In this document: positions 26,962-34,821 of the stretch, piece by piece
Numbering within the stretch: position 1 is the first letter of the stretch
How the letters are laid out: each line of letters opens with the position of its first letter
Assembly (NCBI RefSeq): GCF_003443995.1
Contig: NZ_QWEY01000003.1
Span: 62,001-126,000 of the forward strand
Source: Pseudotabrizicola alkalilacus
Lineage (GTDB): Bacteria > Pseudomonadota > Alphaproteobacteria > Rhodobacterales > Rhodobacteraceae
Reading direction: 5' to 3'
DNA: 64,000 nt
Translations under genes and position numbers: made by a program
Notes under the pieces: generated by a model
Database searches by the model: none
What the model saw: the letters and a program-made list of their open reading frames with translations, nothing else
Told to the model about the DNA's origin: nothing

Positions 26962-27420
26962 TTACGCTGCACTAACCGCGCGATCGATCTGATCGGCAAG
27001 GTCTGGCACGATGGCCTTCGGCACAATAAAATCCTGGGTAGCGATCGGATTGCGAAGCGTGATGTGATTTCCCGCGCGAACGACTTCTGTTCCGCCAAAC
27101 GCACCGACCATATCAGTCAGGAGTTGCGACACACGTTCCCGATCAGCCGTTGCACTTGCTTTCAGCGTGTCGCGCAATCCGGAAGAGAAAGCAGGTGCAG
27201 CATTTGCGGCCATCGATGCTTTGAAGTTTCCGGCTTCAATTGTCAGCATGTCATTGTCACGCCGGACGCTCACTCCAGGAAGATCAGGATTCAGGCGTCC
27301 CTCTGATACGGCACCAGCCAAGAAACCGGCAATGATCTCAGGAATGGTTTTTCCTTCCTTGGCGGCAAGGGCGCGCAGTTGCTCGATACGCTGAGGTGCA
27401 AGTCGAATATTATCAGTCAT
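26962..27420 (-). CDS. Uncharacterised element protein with RHH-like N-terminus, 152 aa
   Basis: A 152-aa protein starting at ATG 27420 behind a good GGAG site. The N-terminal 35 residues (IRLAPQRIEQLRALAAKEGK then TIPEIIAGFL) resemble a ribbon-helix-helix DNA-binding unit. The remainder has no recognised domain (HITLRNPIATQDFIVPKAI near the C-terminus). It is the first gene of a leftward group of four and faces the dyad-repeat region, so a regulatory role is possible but unproven. Confidence 0.6.
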   Translation of the reverse strand: MTDNIRLAPQRIEQLRALAAKEGKTIPEIIAGFLAGAVSEGRLNPDLPGVSVRRDNDMLTIEAGNFKASMAANAAPAFSSGLRDTLKASATADRERVSQLLTDMVGAFGGTEVVRAGNHITLRNPIATQDFIVPKAIVPDLADQIDRAVSAA

Positions 27421-27781
27421 GGTATACTCCGGGGTTGGCTACCAAACTGAAATGGGTCACGCTTGCGTGTCTGTCAAGAATCACCAAACGAATTATTTAA
27501 GCACCCTGAATTGAAACGAGCTACACCGTTAATTTGTCAATTAGGCATGAGGTGCTTAAATGCCGAAGTGTCTGGTTACTGTCCGCAACGACAGGCACGA
27601 AAGAACCGAAAGGATTTTCTGCGTCTCTGCGCACCATGAAGCTTGATGTGACGACATACCCGCGTTCCAGTGATCCGCACGGCCCCCGAAGGGCGCGCAG
27701 CGCCCGAAGGGATGGCCGGAAGGGTGATGTGAAGGCGCAGCGGGGTGCTTTCGATCCGCAGGAAAGCAGGATGGTGAACCC

Positions 27782-27908
27782 GCAGATGTGTCCCGTTTAA
27801 GCCTGATTTGTCCCGCTTAGCTGCGACATTTCCCTAATATAAGGATATGTAGAAAAAGTAAGAATGTTCATATTAGAGAAATGTCGCACTTAAGCGGGAC
27901 ACATCTGC
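27782..27908. repeat. Long inverted repeat built from 20-bp dyads
   Basis: The right arm (27870-27908, 39 bp) is complementary to the left arm (27782-27840) at 37 of 39 positions, once a 20-bp insertion in the left arm is removed. That insertion (27802-27821) is itself a diverged copy of the preceding 20 bp. The arms contain the dyad TGTCSC-N-CTTAAG-N-GSGACA (for example TGTCGCACTTAAGCGGGACA at 27882-27901), repeated in both arms. A 29-bp AT-rich spacer separates the arms. This is iteron- or operator-like. Confidence 0.75.
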
Positions 27909-27928
27909 TTCCCCAACATCACACCTTC

Positions 27929-27958
27929 GGGCACCATCGGGCTTCGCCCTCGGTGCCC
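27929..27958. terminator. GC-rich hairpin next to the dyad repeats
   Basis: GGGCACC pairs with GGTGCCC, with an inner GGGC-TTC-GCCC stem. No T-tract follows on either side, so its role as a terminator is uncertain. Confidence 0.4.
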
Positions 27959-28213
27959 ACAAGGAATGATGGATGATCTCTCCCGGTCCCAGGAACCCTC
28001 CCCGGCCTAGCCAGACTACCTCCGGCGCTCAGGGCGCTGCCGCGCCCCTCGCCTGCCTATGGGTAGATGCGCCTTTGCCGCGCAGAACCGCCTGTGTTGC
28101 GCGAATGCAACGCCCAAACAGCCTCATACAGCGCCTCTACGGGGTGCGGATATGTGTCACCACCGGCGAACCCTCAAAGGCCATCCTACGGGCTTAAAAA
28201 TCGGGTGCTTGAT

Positions 28214-30511
28214 TCAGCTTCGGTTATTCAGCATCGCGCCCGGTCGCATCTGCTTACGAAGCTCATTTGCGAACACCAATTTCATGCTGTTTTCCATCTG
28301 AGATGCGATTTTACGCGCTAGATCGTTATTCTGTTCCGGTGATCCGGAACTGCCTTGAACACTTACCGGCGCGTTGATTGTCACAGTCTGCGCGACATTT
28401 GACGCTTTGCCATCACCGAAAGCGTTATTCAGCTTCGGACCTGCACCAACTGCACCACCGCCTGAATATCCGCGCAATGCAGAAGCGTGCAAAGCGTTCA
28501 AATTATCAACTCCAAGACGCGACGTTGCTTTTTTGCTCAACACAAATTCGCCACGGTGAACAATTCCGGCAGGCTGAAACGTCGCGCCATCACCAGTGTA
28601 ACCACCAGATGCAAATCCAAATGATCCCGCGAACAGTTTCAGGAAGAATTTTTGCGCTGCCATTCTGATCAGTTGTGCGATAAGTTGCTTCAAAGCGTCT
28701 TCGGCGGTCATTGAGCCAGTAATGATGCCCGTAAAAAGATCAGCCATGGTATCAGCGCTGTTCTTTCCGAAGTCTTCAATTTGCTGCATCTTCTTCGCGG
28801 CGTCTTCGGCAGATGCACCAGCCGCAACATTTGCGCGCGCCAGAGCGTCAATCTTCGCTGTGACCTCTGGCGTAATCTGAATTCCTGCGCGTTGTGCAGC
28901 GACAAGCAACTCTGCTTTCTGCCGCGCATACTCGATTGCGCCCGCATATCGTTCACCGCTTGCGGCTGTAGCGATCAAGGCAGCGGCTTCGGCTTGAAGG
29001 GCTTGTGTCTCGCGCTGGATTGCCTCGACAGCCGAACCCCACTCATCGCGGCCCCCACCCCCACCACCGCCACCAGCGGCTTTCGGTTTCTCAGGCTCAC
29101 CCAACATCGGCGGCGCTTTTCGCGGGCGTGGTGATGTGGCTGGCAACTGGACGCTTGGCGGCATCAAGCCGTCTACAGGGCCTGTCAAGGGCGTCCCGGT
29201 TGTTACGCCCGGTGCCTCAAGTGCGCTGATCTCGGCTCTGGCGGCTTGGACAGCGGCGGGCAATTCCTGAATCCACGATAACAGGTTCGACACCTGCCCG
29301 ATGATGCCGGACAGGGAAGCCTTGTCCAGATCATCCATGGCGCTGATCGTGGTATCTGCTTCGGTCGCGATCTCTCCAAGAGTCCCGGCGAACTCGCCCC
29401 CGCTGATCACCCCGTCATCGAAGGCACCGGCTGCATCACCAAGACGGGCGGCAAGGCCGGTCAGGGCATCAGCCCCGGCCTCATTCCCCACCCCGCGCAG
29501 CATGGTTGCTGCATCGTTCAAAGCCGCTGCAAGGGTCTGCGATTCCCGCCCAAGATTGCGATACTCATCACCGACAGAGGCGATCAGCCCGAGCGCTTCC
29601 TGTCCGGCACCGCCCTGTTGCTCAAGTGTTCTGGCAAGGTCATTGCCGACTGCGCGACCTACATCTGCCGGAATGAATTCCAGCTTGGCGCGCTCACGCT
29701 CGATCAGCCCGAACAGCTCACCGGCTTGGACAAGGCCGCTGCGCCAGATCGTTTGCATCCGGGTGCCAAGCTCACCGAACTTTCGATCAAGGTCATCTGC
29801 ACGTGCGATCACATCAGCATCAAGCACCGCGCCAAGCTCATGCCCGCGTTCGATCGTCTTTCGCAAACCCTCTTCGCCTTGCGACAGCAGCTCCACAAAG
29901 CGCTCACCCGCGCTGCCCCCGAACAGCTCATCGCTGATCCTGATCTGGGCAGCTTTTTCCATACCCTCAAGCCGTCCGATGATTTCCAGCATCAGCGCCG
30001 AAGGATCTTTCAGCTTCGTTTTCAGTTCCTCGGCGGAATAGCCAAGCCGGGTGAATGCTTCGGCAGCGCTGCCTTTGCCTGTCACCGCGAACTCATCACC
30101 GCGCAGGTTCAATTCTTTCAGGCCATCGATCAGGGCATCAACGCTGATACGGTTCTGATCAGCGACAAAGGACCATTCCTGAAACGCCTCAAGCCCTACG
30201 CCTGCCCGCTTGGCTTCGTCACCAACGCGGGCCATGGCACCCACTGTCTGCCGTGCAGCCCGCCCGATATCCATCAGCATGTCAGCCACCACGATACCGG
30301 CGATCGGCGCGGCGATCTTCGCCATCGCGGCAGACATGCCGGTGCCAGCGCTTTCATAGGTATCGGTCATGCGCTTTGCAGACACCTTGGCGCGCTGTTC
30401 CATCGTGACAGCCGATCGGGCTTGCACCTGCGCGGCGCGCTTAAGACCTTGTTCTAGTTTCGTAATTCTGGCTTCTACGGGGATTATCAAGCCGGGAAGA
30501 TCTACACTCAT
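28214..30511 (-). CDS. Phage tail tape-measure protein
   Basis: A 765-aa protein (768 if an upstream GTG is used). The N-terminal helical region has LEQGLKRAAQVQARSAVTME, followed by a short hydrophobic stretch (MAKIAAPIAGIVVADMLMDI). A long Ala-rich helical body follows, then a Pro/Gly-rich linker (AAGGGGGGGGRD) and the C-terminal region with GFASGGYTGDG and IVHRGEFVLSKKATSRLG, typical of the ends of lambda-like tape measures. It would set tail length, yet no tail tube or fibre gene is visible in the element. It is last in the leftward head/packaging group, 17 bp after TerL. Confidence 0.88.
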   Translation of the reverse strand: MSVDLPGLIIPVEARITKLEQGLKRAAQVQARSAVTMEQRAKVSAKRMTDTYESAGTGMSAAMAKIAAPIAGIVVADMLMDIGRAARQTVGAMARVGDEAKRAGVGLEAFQEWSFVADQNRISVDALIDGLKELNLRGDEFAVTGKGSAAEAFTRLGYSAEELKTKLKDPSALMLEIIGRLEGMEKAAQIRISDELFGGSAGERFVELLSQGEEGLRKTIERGHELGAVLDADVIARADDLDRKFGELGTRMQTIWRSGLVQAGELFGLIERERAKLEFIPADVGRAVGNDLARTLEQQGGAGQEALGLIASVGDEYRNLGRESQTLAAALNDAATMLRGVGNEAGADALTGLAARLGDAAGAFDDGVISGGEFAGTLGEIATEADTTISAMDDLDKASLSGIIGQVSNLLSWIQELPAAVQAARAEISALEAPGVTTGTPLTGPVDGLMPPSVQLPATSPRPRKAPPMLGEPEKPKAAGGGGGGGGRDEWGSAVEAIQRETQALQAEAAALIATAASGERYAGAIEYARQKAELLVAAQRAGIQITPEVTAKIDALARANVAAGASAEDAAKKMQQIEDFGKNSADTMADLFTGIITGSMTAEDALKQLIAQLIRMAAQKFFLKLFAGSFGFASGGYTGDGATFQPAGIVHRGEFVLSKKATSRLGVDNLNALHASALRGYSGGGAVGAGPKLNNAFGDGKASNVAQTVTINAPVSVQGSSGSPEQNNDLARKIASQMENSMKLVFANELRKQMRPGAMLNNRS

Positions 30512-30527
30512 CTTTTTCACTCACTAC

Positions 30528-32141
30528 TCAGAACACAAACAAGGAAGCGGCGGGGTCATTATAGCCGGACAGGTTCGATTCACCGGCACAGGCGCGCGAA
30601 ACCGCCATGGCAGCGGCAACAGCCCCGTCTATCCGATCAGTCTTGCGGCCCTTCACCATCCGGGTAAGGCCGCTATCGGTGCGCACAGCGACAACGCTAG
30701 ACAGGTGATTGCGCAGCACAGGGTGCCCGTCATGGCGCACCAACTTACCGTTGACGATCTTTTCTAAGTCAGCCCCCGCCAAGCCCATATTCAAGGGCGA
30801 TTGCCGAAGTTCCACTACAGGGAGACCATCGTCATAAAGACGCTGCATGATGCGGGCGGCAAGATGTGGATCGAACGCGATCTCTTGCACGTCATAGGTG
30901 CCGCAGATCTCCCTGATTTCAGCCTCTACAGCTTCCTCATCGATGATCGGGCCGGGGCACAGATGAATAAACCCCTGATCTGCCCAAGCCTGATACGGCA
31001 CTCCGTCGCGATCAGAACGCGCCTTCAAGTCCTCACCGGGCACAAAGAACTTGGGGCGCAGGGTGACTTGCCCATCCGGCCACAGAAACGCCGCGACAAC
31101 GGCGGTCAAATCCCCAGATCGGGAAAGGTCTACACCAACCCAGCACGGAAATTCTGATATGTCTGCCTCATCGTCATCGAATTGGCGGGCGTCATATGTC
31201 TCAAAATTGAACAGCGGATCGTGACTGTTGCCCATCCATTCGCACAAGTGAAACTGCCGGAATGCATACATCTCGGACGGGCTATCGGCTGCCTCACGGG
31301 CAAGGGTGCGCAAGCCGTCAATGTCGGGAAAGCCGTAAGCCAGACCGGGGTTCACCCGGTGCCACATCGCTTCATCTTGCCAGTCATCACCCTCTTGCGG
31401 CTCAAACAAGATCGGCAGGTATTCCTCATTCACGATCTCGCCCAAGGCGATCTTGCGGGCGTAGTCGTAGCGTTCTGCCGCCAGCCCTTCCCGGCCCCGG
31501 CCTGCCGTAGTCGCCATGACAATCAAACCCCCAGGACGCTTCGCCATGCCGGTGCGCAGGGCCTCCCAAAGCTCCCTATTTTTGCGCCAGCTGTGGGTCT
31601 CGTCAGCCAAAACGAAGGTGGGTGTAGTCCCGTGCTGACCCCGCCCATCAGCCGGGATTGCCTTTAGGGTTGAACCGTCAATCGTGCTCTGGATCATCTT
31701 CGCCGAATTGTGGGCATCGTAAATCCGGGTGACTTGCCCAAGGCGGCGATCTTGGCGGACGATCTCGACCGCTTCCCGAAAGCCAATCCCGGCCTGTTCA
31801 CGATCCGACGCCGCAAAGATGATCTGCCCGGCAGGGACGCGCTCAGGGCCCAACAGGTGAAGCAATGCGAGTGCCGCCGCCAGACTGGTCTTTCTGTTCC
31901 CGCGCGGGATCATCAGGAAGACCTCTTTGACGATCCTGCGCCCGTCTGGGTATCGCGGGCCATAAATGCGGCGCACGATCCTTTCCTGCCACGGGGTCAG
32001 TTGAAACAGGTTTCCCGGTGCAGTGCTTGCCGGGTGCTTCAATCGCCGCAGGAACCGCACAGCACGTTCGCCATGCCCGCCGGGATCGGGGATCGGGCTG
32101 TTATCAAAGACCCATGCCGGATAAGTGCTGGTCATCGTCAC
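30528..32141 (-). CDS. Phage terminase large subunit
   Basis: A 537-aa packaging motor and nuclease. Walker A is PRGNRKTS (79-86), Walker B with the catalytic Glu is FVLADETH (176-183), and the coupling motif lies in MATTAGRG. The RNase H-like nuclease domain begins with VGVDLSRSGDLTAVV and later has DPHLAARIMQRL and the final acidic DRIDGAVAAAMA. It belongs to the HK97-like terminase group. The frame overlaps the TerS stop, so the start may be GTG 32141 or ATG 32135. All key residues are intact. Confidence 0.95.
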   Translation of the reverse strand: MTMTSTYPAWVFDNSPIPDPGGHGERAVRFLRRLKHPASTAPGNLFQLTPWQERIVRRIYGPRYPDGRRIVKEVFLMIPRGNRKTSLAAALALLHLLGPERVPAGQIIFAASDREQAGIGFREAVEIVRQDRRLGQVTRIYDAHNSAKMIQSTIDGSTLKAIPADGRGQHGTTPTFVLADETHSWRKNRELWEALRTGMAKRPGGLIVMATTAGRGREGLAAERYDYARKIALGEIVNEEYLPILFEPQEGDDWQDEAMWHRVNPGLAYGFPDIDGLRTLAREAADSPSEMYAFRQFHLCEWMGNSHDPLFNFETYDARQFDDDEADISEFPCWVGVDLSRSGDLTAVVAAFLWPDGQVTLRPKFFVPGEDLKARSDRDGVPYQAWADQGFIHLCPGPIIDEEAVEAEIREICGTYDVQEIAFDPHLAARIMQRLYDDGLPVVELRQSPLNMGLAGADLEKIVNGKLVRHDGHPVLRNHLSSVVAVRTDSGLTRMVKGRKTDRIDGAVAAAMAVSRACAGESNLSGYNDPAASLFVF

Positions 32142-32527
32142 ACCGCCAAAGGGTCGTCGTCGTCATCGGCATCAGGTGCAGCGCTGCCAATGCGCGCCCG
32201 ACTGGTCGGGGTCAGGCCATATTCGGCGGCAAGCTGGCGGGCTGCCTGCATGTAGCGGATCTGCAAGCCGCCCAACTTCAGATCAGGAACCGGCATGGCG
32301 TTTATGATTTCCGCGATCTGGCGGGCAGCACCGGCGGCAGAACAATACGCCTCCACCCCTGCAAGATCGGCGCGGGTGATGATGCGACGGCTGATCAGTT
32401 GCGGCATGATTCGCCGCCATTCCGCCTTGGCCTGCTCTGCCAGATAGGCCGGTATAGGCGGGGCCTTCGTTAGGGCCTCAACATCTGGTTGGATCGGCGG
32501 CTTCACGCCGCGAAGAAATTTCGACAT
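32138..32527 (-). CDS. Phage terminase small subunit (P27 family)
   Basis: A 129-aa DNA-recognition subunit. Family features: Pro-rich start, then PAYLAEQAKAEWRRIMPQLI, RADLAGVEAYCSAAGAARQI and a C-terminal acidic tail (DADDDDD). It selects the DNA to be packaged. Having its own TerS means the element could direct packaging of its own DNA. Its stop overlaps the start of TerL. Confidence 0.88.
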   Translation of the reverse strand: MSKFLRGVKPPIQPDVEALTKAPPIPAYLAEQAKAEWRRIMPQLISRRIITRADLAGVEAYCSAAGAARQIAEIINAMPVPDLKLGGLQIRYMQAARQLAAEYGLTPTSRARIGSAAPDADDDDDPLAV

Positions 32528-32586
32528 GGATTCTGTGCAACCTCCAATTGATAATTGAAGCTTGAAGCGGACAATGGGAGGCAGCT

Positions 32587-32730
32587 ATGAAAGTGATTTT
32601 TCTTGCTGGCTACGTCACAATCACCTTCTTCATGTTGGTGATGACCATCCAAACGTATCGACAGCATCAGGGCGGCAGTTATGACGTATCTGGAGAAGTG
32701 CAGCACGGGCAGTTTCATTGGGGGCGATAG
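32587..32730 (+). CDS. Small single-span membrane protein, 47 aa, opposite strand
   Basis: An ATG at 32587 preceded by a strong GGGAGG site (6 bp) opens a 47-codon frame. The N-terminal membrane helix is MKVIFLAGYVTITFFMLVM, followed by a polar tail (QTYRQHQGGSYDVSGEVQHG). It lies on the + strand in the 205-bp gap between the head-closure and TerS genes, opposite to them. No family recognised. It could be a superinfection-exclusion or toxin-like peptide, but this is only inference from size and topology. Confidence 0.5.
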   Translation: MKVIFLAGYVTITFFMLVMTIQTYRQHQGGSYDVSGEVQHGQFHWGR

Positions 32731-32732
32731 GC

Positions 32733-33044
32733 TCATGCCGCCACAACCCGAAGTTCAAGCCCGCGCTTAACACCGATCTCCACCAGCCCGACGATCTGCC
32801 AAGCCTTCCCCGCATGCAGAAGGCGATCACCGACTTGCACCCCGTCAGTCCAGCGGATCACAAAAACAGCTTTCTGACTGGTGCCCTCGATCGTGCTATT
32901 CAGGAACTCATCGGCGGTGCTTTCGCGTAGCTCTGCGCGGCGGCTGGCATACACCTGCCAAGTCTTCACCACCGCACCCGATGCGGCGATGGTTTCAACT
33001 TCGCGTTCAAGTTCAACTTCGTGGCGTAACAGTCCGGCGCGCAT
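32733..33044 (-). CDS. Head-tail joining / head closure protein
   Basis: A 103-aa protein starting at MRAGLLRHEVELEREV, then TWQVYASRRAELRESTADEF and the C-terminal VGDRLLHAGKAWQIVGLVEI. This is the pattern of the phage head-tail adaptor family (gp16/gpII-like, beta-barrel). It follows the DUF3168 gene by two bases. The start was moved inward from a longer frame because the family begins with this sequence. Confidence 0.82.
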   Translation of the reverse strand: MRAGLLRHEVELEREVETIAASGAVVKTWQVYASRRAELRESTADEFLNSTIEGTSQKAVFVIRWTDGVQVGDRLLHAGKAWQIVGLVEIGVKRGLELRVVAA

Positions 33045-33046
33045 AA

Positions 33047-33469
33047 TTAAATTCTCCACCGGACAACGCCAGAAAGCTGCATCACCCCATGGCATGCAGT
33101 CAGTTCCGGCTTCGGGTCGCGCATCCACTGCACAGACGGCTTGTCCCATTGATCGATTCCGAAGGCTTCGGCTTGGGGCGGATCGATCAGGGTTTGCATC
33201 ACCGCGCCGCCGATCTGGCGGGCAGTATCTGCACCGTCCTCAAGAGCCCATACATGCAGGTCCAGAATTACCCGCGCGCAAAGTTGTGAACCTGACGCGC
33301 GGCCAAGGAATAGAGTCTGACCAGCAGCCAGGACGATCGTAGGGAAATAATCTGGCCTAGATGAGCCAGCCCGAATGCGATCGGCCGGCACAAGGGCAGT
33401 GACAGCCGGGGATGCGATAAGCGCGGAACGGATAGCGGTTTGCAGGGCAAGCGATGGCTCAAACATCAT
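33047..33469 (-). CDS. DUF3168 tail-completion protein
   Basis: A 140-aa protein of the DUF3168 (gp17-like tail terminator) family: FEPSLALQTAIRSALIASPA, then RPDYFPTIVLAAGQ and HVWALEDGADTARQIGGAVM. It would cap the tail-side end of the head or the tail tube. It overlaps the preceding HK97 gp10-like gene by four bases. Confidence 0.82.
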   Translation of the reverse strand: MMFEPSLALQTAIRSALIASPAVTALVPADRIRAGSSRPDYFPTIVLAAGQTLFLGRASGSQLCARVILDLHVWALEDGADTARQIGGAVMQTLIDPPQAEAFGIDQWDKPSVQWMRDPKPELTACHGVMQLSGVVRWRI

Positions 33470-33882
33470 ACACCCGCCTTCCGGATTACTTGGCCCACCG
33501 CACGGCCAATGCGGCGGCGGTTCTGGTCACGGGTCAGGCGCTCAGCAGGGCGAAGGAACGGCTGCGCAGCGTGGTCAACCGTTCCGAATTCTTGCAAGTG
33601 ACCATGCCGCACATCGGGGTTTCCGGCAGTCACAAGGGCTTGGTTCTCACCTGCCACACGCTTGCCACCACCAGCGGCGTAAGCTGGCGTCACAGCACCG
33701 GGCGGTGTGACCTCGATTGAGTCCCTCAAGTCGCCATCATCCACCGGGACAAGGGCGCGCATAACCCCGGCTGTATTCTCTGCCGCTGCGATCAAGGCAG
33801 GGCGCAGGTGCTGCACAACCTCATTCGGGATGGCGTTCAACCTTGCCGACAGCTTGGCGGATTGCTTCATCAGGTCTGACAT
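33466..33882 (-). CDS. HK97 gp10-family head-tail protein
   Basis: A 138-aa protein. MSDLMKQSAKLSARLNAIPN is followed by ENTAGVMRALVPVDDGDLRDSI, then HLQEFGTVDHAAQPFLRPA, which is the hallmark of the HK97 gp10 family. The start ATG overlaps the TGA of the connector gene by one base, which favours 33882 over the longer frame. Confidence 0.88.
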   Translation of the reverse strand: MSDLMKQSAKLSARLNAIPNEVVQHLRPALIAAAENTAGVMRALVPVDDGDLRDSIEVTPPGAVTPAYAAGGGKRVAGENQALVTAGNPDVRHGHLQEFGTVDHAAQPFLRPAERLTRDQNRRRIGRAVGQVIRKAGV

Positions 33883-34151
33883 CAGACCACCCACCGGCGA
33901 TAGGACTGCACCAGCTCATCGAAGCCGAAGGGAACAGGGCGAACCCCATCTGCGGAAGTTCCCTCGCGGTTCTCATACCAATGCCCGATCAGCATGCGCA
34001 CCGCTTGTTCAAGCGCGGGCGGTGCAGGGTCAGGAACAGGTGCGCCTGTGACGTTCCCGACATAAGCCCAAGCCGCTGCGGCAAGGTCTTCCAGAAGAGC
34101 CTCATCCTGATCAGGCAGATTCAGGTGATCCCAGATGTTTGAAACAGCCAT
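33882..34151 (-). CDS. Phage gp6-like head-tail connector
   Basis: An 89-aa protein beginning MAVSNIWDHLNLPDQDEALL and containing LAAAAWAYVGNVTG and ALEQAVRMLIGHWYENREG. This matches the short, all-helical gp6-like connector family that joins the portal. It is the first gene of the leftward connector-to-tape-measure group; its promoter would lie in the AT-rich gap to the right. Confidence 0.85.
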   Translation of the reverse strand: MAVSNIWDHLNLPDQDEALLEDLAAAAWAYVGNVTGAPVPDPAPPALEQAVRMLIGHWYENREGTSADGVRPVPFGFDELVQSYRRWVV

Positions 34152-34280
34152 ACTCGATACTCGCAACACATAAATGTTGCTTATGTATCACAGTATTTCG
34201 ATTTGGAAAAGTTATATGTCGCGTATCTTGCGTGAGCCTCCCCCCGCCGGTCCCCAGCCACTCCCCTAAGTCGGGGACTA

Positions 34281-34291
34281 CCCCCCCCCCC
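34281..34291. repeat. 11-bp C homopolymer
   Basis: Eleven consecutive C bases, about 130 bp upstream of the leftward connector gene and outside any supported gene. It is a possible slippage site or a sequencing-sensitive run. Confidence 0.6.
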
Positions 34292-34446
34292 GACCCTGTT
34301 ATACCCGCAAGTCTGGATGGTTTTCATCTGCACAAGGTTCGTTGCTCCGCGCCCTCTTGAACAGAAAGGGCGAGTATCATATGTTAGCGATAAGCTGATC
34401 GCAGGAAGTGTGACGCTCCAACCCATGACGGTGGAGTGCCTGCATC

Positions 34447-34575
34447 ATGAAAGTCGCTGTTCGCAACCTAAAAGATATCCTGATATTCCTTGCCAAGGCA
34501 TCTTTGCTGATGGTTTTACGTGAGCTTGTGCCCGATGCCTATGAGCATTTCAAATCTGTGTTGTTCCCGGATTGA
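34447..34575 (+). CDS. Possible small protein, 42 aa
   Basis: A 43-codon frame, preceded by GTGGAG ten bases upstream. The predicted peptide has an amphipathic to hydrophobic centre (DILIFLAKASLLMVLREL) and an acidic, aromatic end (DAYEHFKSVLFPD). It lies on the same strand as the NYN nuclease gene, 246 bp upstream, in an AT-rich region. No family is recognised. It might be a cargo peptide linked with the nuclease. Confidence 0.4.
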   Translation: MKVAVRNLKDILIFLAKASLLMVLRELVPDAYEHFKSVLFPD

Positions 34576-34701
34576 TGTTCAGTTTTGCTGTGTTCGTTCT
34601 TCATTCCTTCTGTTTTCCTCAGAGTGAGTGAAGTTGACGTGTTTTTCTCATTTGATTTCAAGTTTGTTCAGTTTGCGTGCTTCCTTGTTTTCACATTTAA
34701 C

Positions 34702-34730
34702 TTGACTCTTTTCAGTTAGAGTCGTATCTA
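34702..34730 (+). promoter_or_regulatory. Candidate promoter of the NYN nuclease gene
   Basis: TTGACT (34702-34707) and TATCTA (34725-34730) are 17 bp apart, about 90 bp before the NYN start codon. Confidence 0.4.
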
Positions 34731-34777
34731 CCATCCAGTCCCAGCGCATACACATTAGTGCTGAGGCTACTACATAG

Positions 34778-34797
34778 GGGCACCTTCGGGTGCCCCA
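34778..34797 (+). terminator. Hairpin upstream of the NYN gene
   Basis: GGGGCACC-TTCG-GGTGCCCC is a perfect 8-bp stem with a stable tetraloop, followed by ATTTA. It lies between the candidate promoter and the NYN start, so it is either a terminator of upstream transcription or a leader structure. Confidence 0.55.
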
Positions 34798-34821
34798 TTT
34801 ACGTTCTGGGAGTGACGCAAG

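Larger units (their letters stand above)
27421..28213. other. Gene-poor control-like region of the element
   Basis: About 790 bp between the leftward small genes and the end of the tape-measure gene. No convincing coding frame. It contains the long inverted repeat at 27782-27908, a hairpin at 27929-27958 and another GC-rich inverted repeat near 27682-27715. It is a candidate origin, operator or packaging region. Confidence 0.5.
34152..34821. other. AT-rich intergenic stretch with cargo promoter region
   Basis: About 670 bp, clearly AT-richer than the flanks from 34500 on. It holds an 11-C homopolymer (34281-34291), one possible 42-aa ORF, a promoter candidate and a hairpin before the NYN gene. 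Confidence 0.6.

Noticed and set aside
27534-27800. An 88-aa frame in the gene-poor part of the element
   Set aside because: TTG start, no ribosome site, Arg/Ser-rich sequence running into the dyad repeats; more likely non-coding.
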